A stretch of DNA of 14,504 nt from positions 1 through 14,504 of the forward strand of contig JACCRH010000016.1 in assembly GCA_013813675.1 (NCBI GenBank). The letters run 5' to 3'. The translations under genes and the position numbers were made by a program. This document shows positions 14,371 to 14,504 of this stretch, one piece after another. The DNA is from Gemmatimonadales bacterium (GTDB lineage: Bacteria > Gemmatimonadota > Gemmatimonadetes > Gemmatimonadales > GWC2-71-9). The notes under the pieces are model-generated. The model saw only the letters and a program-made list of their open reading frames with translations, searched no databases and was not told the origin of the DNA. Position 1 is the first letter of the stretch, and each line of letters opens with the position of its first letter.

Positions 14371-14440
14371 TCCATCCATCAGGGTGACAATCCATCCATC
14401 AGGGTGACAATCCATCCATCAGGGTGACAATCCATCCATC
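14361..14440 (-). repeat. Tandem repeat in inverse orientation, four 20-bp units
   Basis: Four consecutive 20-mers read AGGGTGACAATCCATCCATC on the + strand, the reverse complement of the array at 14250-14311. The first (14361-14380) has AGGCTGAC in place of AGGGTGAC, and the other three are identical. Copy number differs from the facing array (four against three). Confidence 0.9.
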
Positions 14441-14443
14441 GGT

Positions 14444-14503
14444 CTACGAGAGTCCCTGTGCCGGCCTCCTGATACCGTGCCGGCGCATGATCTTGAGCAG
14501 GCT
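14444..14503 (-). other. Inverted copy of the last 19 codons and stop of the sigma-54 regulator
   Basis: On the minus strand these bases encode SLLKIMRRHGIRRPAQGLS and a TAG, identical at every base to 14187-14246. It is the visible end of a second copy that continues past the window, or an assembly fold-back; the latter is more likely given perfect identity and the palindrome between the copies. Confidence 0.8.
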
Positions 14504-14504
14504 G

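Larger units (their letters stand above)
14186..14504. repeat. Right fold-back inverted repeat: perfect 84-bp arms 14186-14269 and 14421-14504
   Basis: The two arms are exact reverse complements over 84 bp, covering the last 20 codons of the regulator, its stop and one 20-bp repeat unit. Inside them the left side has three tandem units and the right side four, around the palindrome 14303-14370. The arm stops because the window stops. Two fold-backs, one at each end of one window, point to an assembly cause. Confidence 0.9.

Noticed and set aside
12717..14375. Minus-strand open frame spanning the regulator and the tandem repeats
   Set aside because: Its N-terminal part is translated repeat DNA, and the remainder is antisense to the sigma-54 activator.
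14250..14440. CRISPR-like array
   Set aside because: The 20-bp units are directly contiguous with no spacers, the two arrays are inverse copies around a palindrome, and no cas gene is present.
1..14504. Linear replicon with covalently closed hairpin telomeres, suggested by fold-backs at both ends
   Set aside because: A true hairpin end would give identical arms. The left arms differ at five sites and downstream of the stop codon, and the right arms differ in repeat number. No telomere resolvase or replication gene is present.

Overview
This is a GC-rich bacterial window, probably a whole metagenomic contig because both ends run into fold-back repeats. Gene content (PQQ-type sugar dehydrogenase, NtrY/NtrC-type signalling pair, ClC transporter, SPOR protein), several starts without a clear Shine-Dalgarno, and palindromic 'TGTCATCCTGAGCGGAGCGA'-type intergenic repeats suggest an environmental Gram-negative lineage. 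Gemmatimonadota is my best guess, at low to moderate confidence.

Layout. Positions 1-313 hold the 3' end of a PQQ-dependent sugar dehydrogenase on the + strand. A perfect 25-bp inverted repeat follows (340-408), and then an intact second copy of the same gene on the - strand (432-1604). From a divergent intergenic region (1605-1717) an unbroken + strand series runs to 14246. It comprises a DipZ/TlpA-like thioredoxin and a small two-cysteine lipoprotein that looks like a DsbD N-terminal domain; upp with a beta-CASP metallo-beta-lactamase and a YdcF/DUF218 membrane protein; a Nudix ADP-ribose pyrophosphatase-like enzyme with a ClC chloride transporter carrying CBS domains; holA overlapping a SPOR-domain envelope protein; and a divergent solute-binding-protein-like lipoprotein, a Cache/HAMP histidine kinase and an NtrC-type sigma-54 activator joined by start/stop overlaps. 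After 14246 come 20-bp tandem repeats, a second palindrome of the same family, the tandem repeats again in inverse orientation, and the inverted last 60 bases of the regulator gene.

How the genes work together. The clearest functional unit is the last one: a periplasmic binding-like protein, a membrane kinase with an extracytoplasmic Cache-like region, and a sigma-54 activator with intact phosphoacceptor, Walker and GAFTGA motifs. The thioredoxin/DsbD-alpha-like pair is a second probable unit, for extracytoplasmic thiol redox work. The rest is mostly housekeeping: pyrimidine salvage, RNA processing, nucleotide clean-up, replication and cell envelope.

The two terminal fold-backs need caution. 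Each turns around at a copy of the same palindrome family. The left arms differ at five sites, four of them synonymous, and their sequence downstream of the stop codon diverges. The right arms match perfectly for 84 bp but carry three versus four tandem repeat units. Assembly chimeras joining strain variants at palindromes explain this most simply; a real inverted duplication on the left is not excluded. I saw no tRNA, rRNA, CRISPR array, transposase or integrase.
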